From positions 248,001 to 312,000 of the forward strand of contig NZ_RBEE01000004.1 in assembly GCF_003725795.1 (NCBI RefSeq): a stretch of 64,000 nt of DNA, written 5' to 3'. This DNA comes from Pedobacter jejuensis. GTDB taxonomy: Bacteria > Bacteroidota > Bacteroidia > Sphingobacteriales > Sphingobacteriaceae. The translations under genes and the position numbers were made by a program. Shown here piece by piece: positions 63,181-64,000 of this stretch (its first letter is position 1; every line of letters starts with the position of its first letter). Under the pieces are notes generated by a model that saw only the letters and a list, made by a program, of their open reading frames with translations, was not told the DNA's origin and searched no databases.

Positions 63181-64000
63181 ATGAACCACCCACAAATAGC
63201 GATGTTAAAAATTTCATTCAAAGCTAGCTGGCTAGCAATGATACTTGCTATTATCTCTTTGCAAGCCTGCTCAAAAAATACAAACACAGCTACGCCCATT
63301 CCTCCAGTTGTAGTTTTACCTCCCCCTGTAAGTACGGAGGTGCCGCAAATTAATATCAACGCTACCACTGCAAAGGAAATAATTTTGGATATGGGTACAG
63401 GTTTTAATCTTGGAAACACCTTCGAAAGTAATTTTGCGTCAAATCCACCGATTCTTGCAAGCGTAAAACCAATCATAGACACCTACTATAATGCAGGGAT
63501 GAGGCACATTAGAATTCCGGTAACCTGGATGCAAGGCTATACCAACAATATTGCTGATGGAAATGGTATGATCAATCCCACCCATCCCAGATTACTGGAG
63601 CTGAAAGCAATTATTGAATATGCACTGGCAAAAAAAATGTATGTAGAAATCAATGCACACCATGAACACTGGTTGAAGGATTTTTATGATGGCTCTGCAG
63701 GATTTGACAATAAATTTAAAACCTTATGGACAGGCATAGCCAACTATTTCAAGGACCAGCCAAAACAACTGATTTTTGATGTCCTGAACGAGCCAGAAGG
63801 AAAAATGGGACAATGGTCAAGCCCTGGTAATCCATTGCCAACCGACCCAAGCGCAATTGCCTTAACGCGTCAAATTTTAAAAGTTGACTATGATGCAATT
63901 AGAGCAACAGGCGGAAATAATTCCACAAGAATTATAATGATTGAGCCAAATGGACAAGGCAATCAGGGACAGATTGAAGAAGTATTTAGCGCAAAGGCTA
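63181..64000 (+). CDS. GH5-family endo-glycanase lipoprotein (C-terminus beyond the window)
   Basis: The frame from ATG 63181 is open to the window end (273 codons). It has a signal peptide with lipobox SLQAC (Cys31), a proline-rich linker (IPPVVVLPPPV), and a GH5 cellulase-type barrel: MGTGFNLGNTFES, RIPVTWMQGY, VEINAHHEHW and FDVLNEPEG with acid/base Glu204. The GFNLGNT opening is typical of GH5 endoglucanases (subfamilies such as GH5_2/GH5_4). The nucleophile lies outside the window. It should cut polysaccharide on the cell surface. Confidence 0.9.
   Translation, partial: MNHPQIAMLKISFKASWLAMILAIISLQACSKNTNTATPIPPVVVLPPPVSTEVPQININATTAKEIILDMGTGFNLGNTFESNFASNPPILASVKPIIDTYYNAGMRHIRIPVTWMQGYTNNIADGNGMINPTHPRLLELKAIIEYALAKKMYVEINAHHEHWLKDFYDGSAGFDNKFKTLWTGIANYFKDQPKQLIFDVLNEPEGKMGQWSSPGNPLPTDPSAIALTRQILKVDYDAIRATGGNNSTRIIMIEPNGQGNQGQIEEVFSAKA

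Noticed and set aside
1..64000. CRISPR arrays, tRNA or rRNA genes, replication origin
   Set aside because: No regularly spaced repeats, tRNA-like cloverleaf sequences or rRNA sequence were noticed; a tRNAscan or Infernal run would settle this.

Overview
The window is AT-rich DNA from a Bacteroidota, most likely a Pedobacter-like member of the Sphingobacteriaceae. This rests on SusC/SusD pairs, a hybrid two-component regulator, TANNTTTG-type -7 boxes, few Shine-Dalgarno sites and a subtype iii type VI secretion system (T6SSiii). No rRNA, tRNA or CRISPR array was seen.

Left edge (1-3.5 kb): a SusC-family TonB-dependent receptor runs off the left end on the minus strand. Its leader holds a clear SAM-I riboswitch with a terminator, then an 18-codon ORF with a Cys-Cys pair, then a second terminator-like hairpin. 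A secreted TlpA-like thiol-disulfide protein diverges from it.

T6SS island (3.6-31.3 kb): from right to left it has tssK and tssN (+), tssG (-), tssF and tssE (+), and a minus-strand run of tssO, a second tssO-like gene, a PKD-domain membrane protein, tssR, tssH/clpV, tssB and tssC. A gap filled with REP/MITE-like repeats and an FMN reductase follows. Next come two tandem tssD genes and a tightly packed cargo operon: lysozyme-like protein, lipoprotein, vgrG, a 311-aa protein, a PAAR-like protein, a 195-aa protein and a 31-aa membrane peptide. The island ends in small genes that look like immunity proteins (Tdi1-like, YezG-like), a decayed paralogue and a tandem pair of related membrane proteins. 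No tssJ, tssL or tssM was seen, as expected for T6SSiii.

Middle (31.5-39.2 kb): a GNAT acetyltransferase and an oxidoreductase-AraC regulator operon with two 9-bp direct repeats upstream. Then comes a gene graveyard with relics of an Lrp/AsnC regulator, an AbiEii-type toxin beside an intact HTH antitoxin-like gene, a gene split by one TAG codon and a headless histidine kinase, plus an apparently intact nucleotidyltransferase-like gene pair.

Right part (39.2-64 kb): a polysaccharide utilisation locus. Two susC-susD pairs, a DUF1735-type lipoprotein and an FG-GAP protein with a haem c motif form one transcriptional direction. GH3 and a clan GH-A hydrolase form a second unit. A 1375-aa hybrid sensor/AraC regulator, a GH5, a GH10 and a partial GH5 follow. 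Together they suggest breakdown of a beta-1,4-linked plant polysaccharide (xylan, beta-glucan or glucomannan): surface endo-enzymes make oligosaccharides, SusCD complexes import them, periplasmic GH3 and the GH-A enzyme finish them, and the hybrid sensor controls expression.
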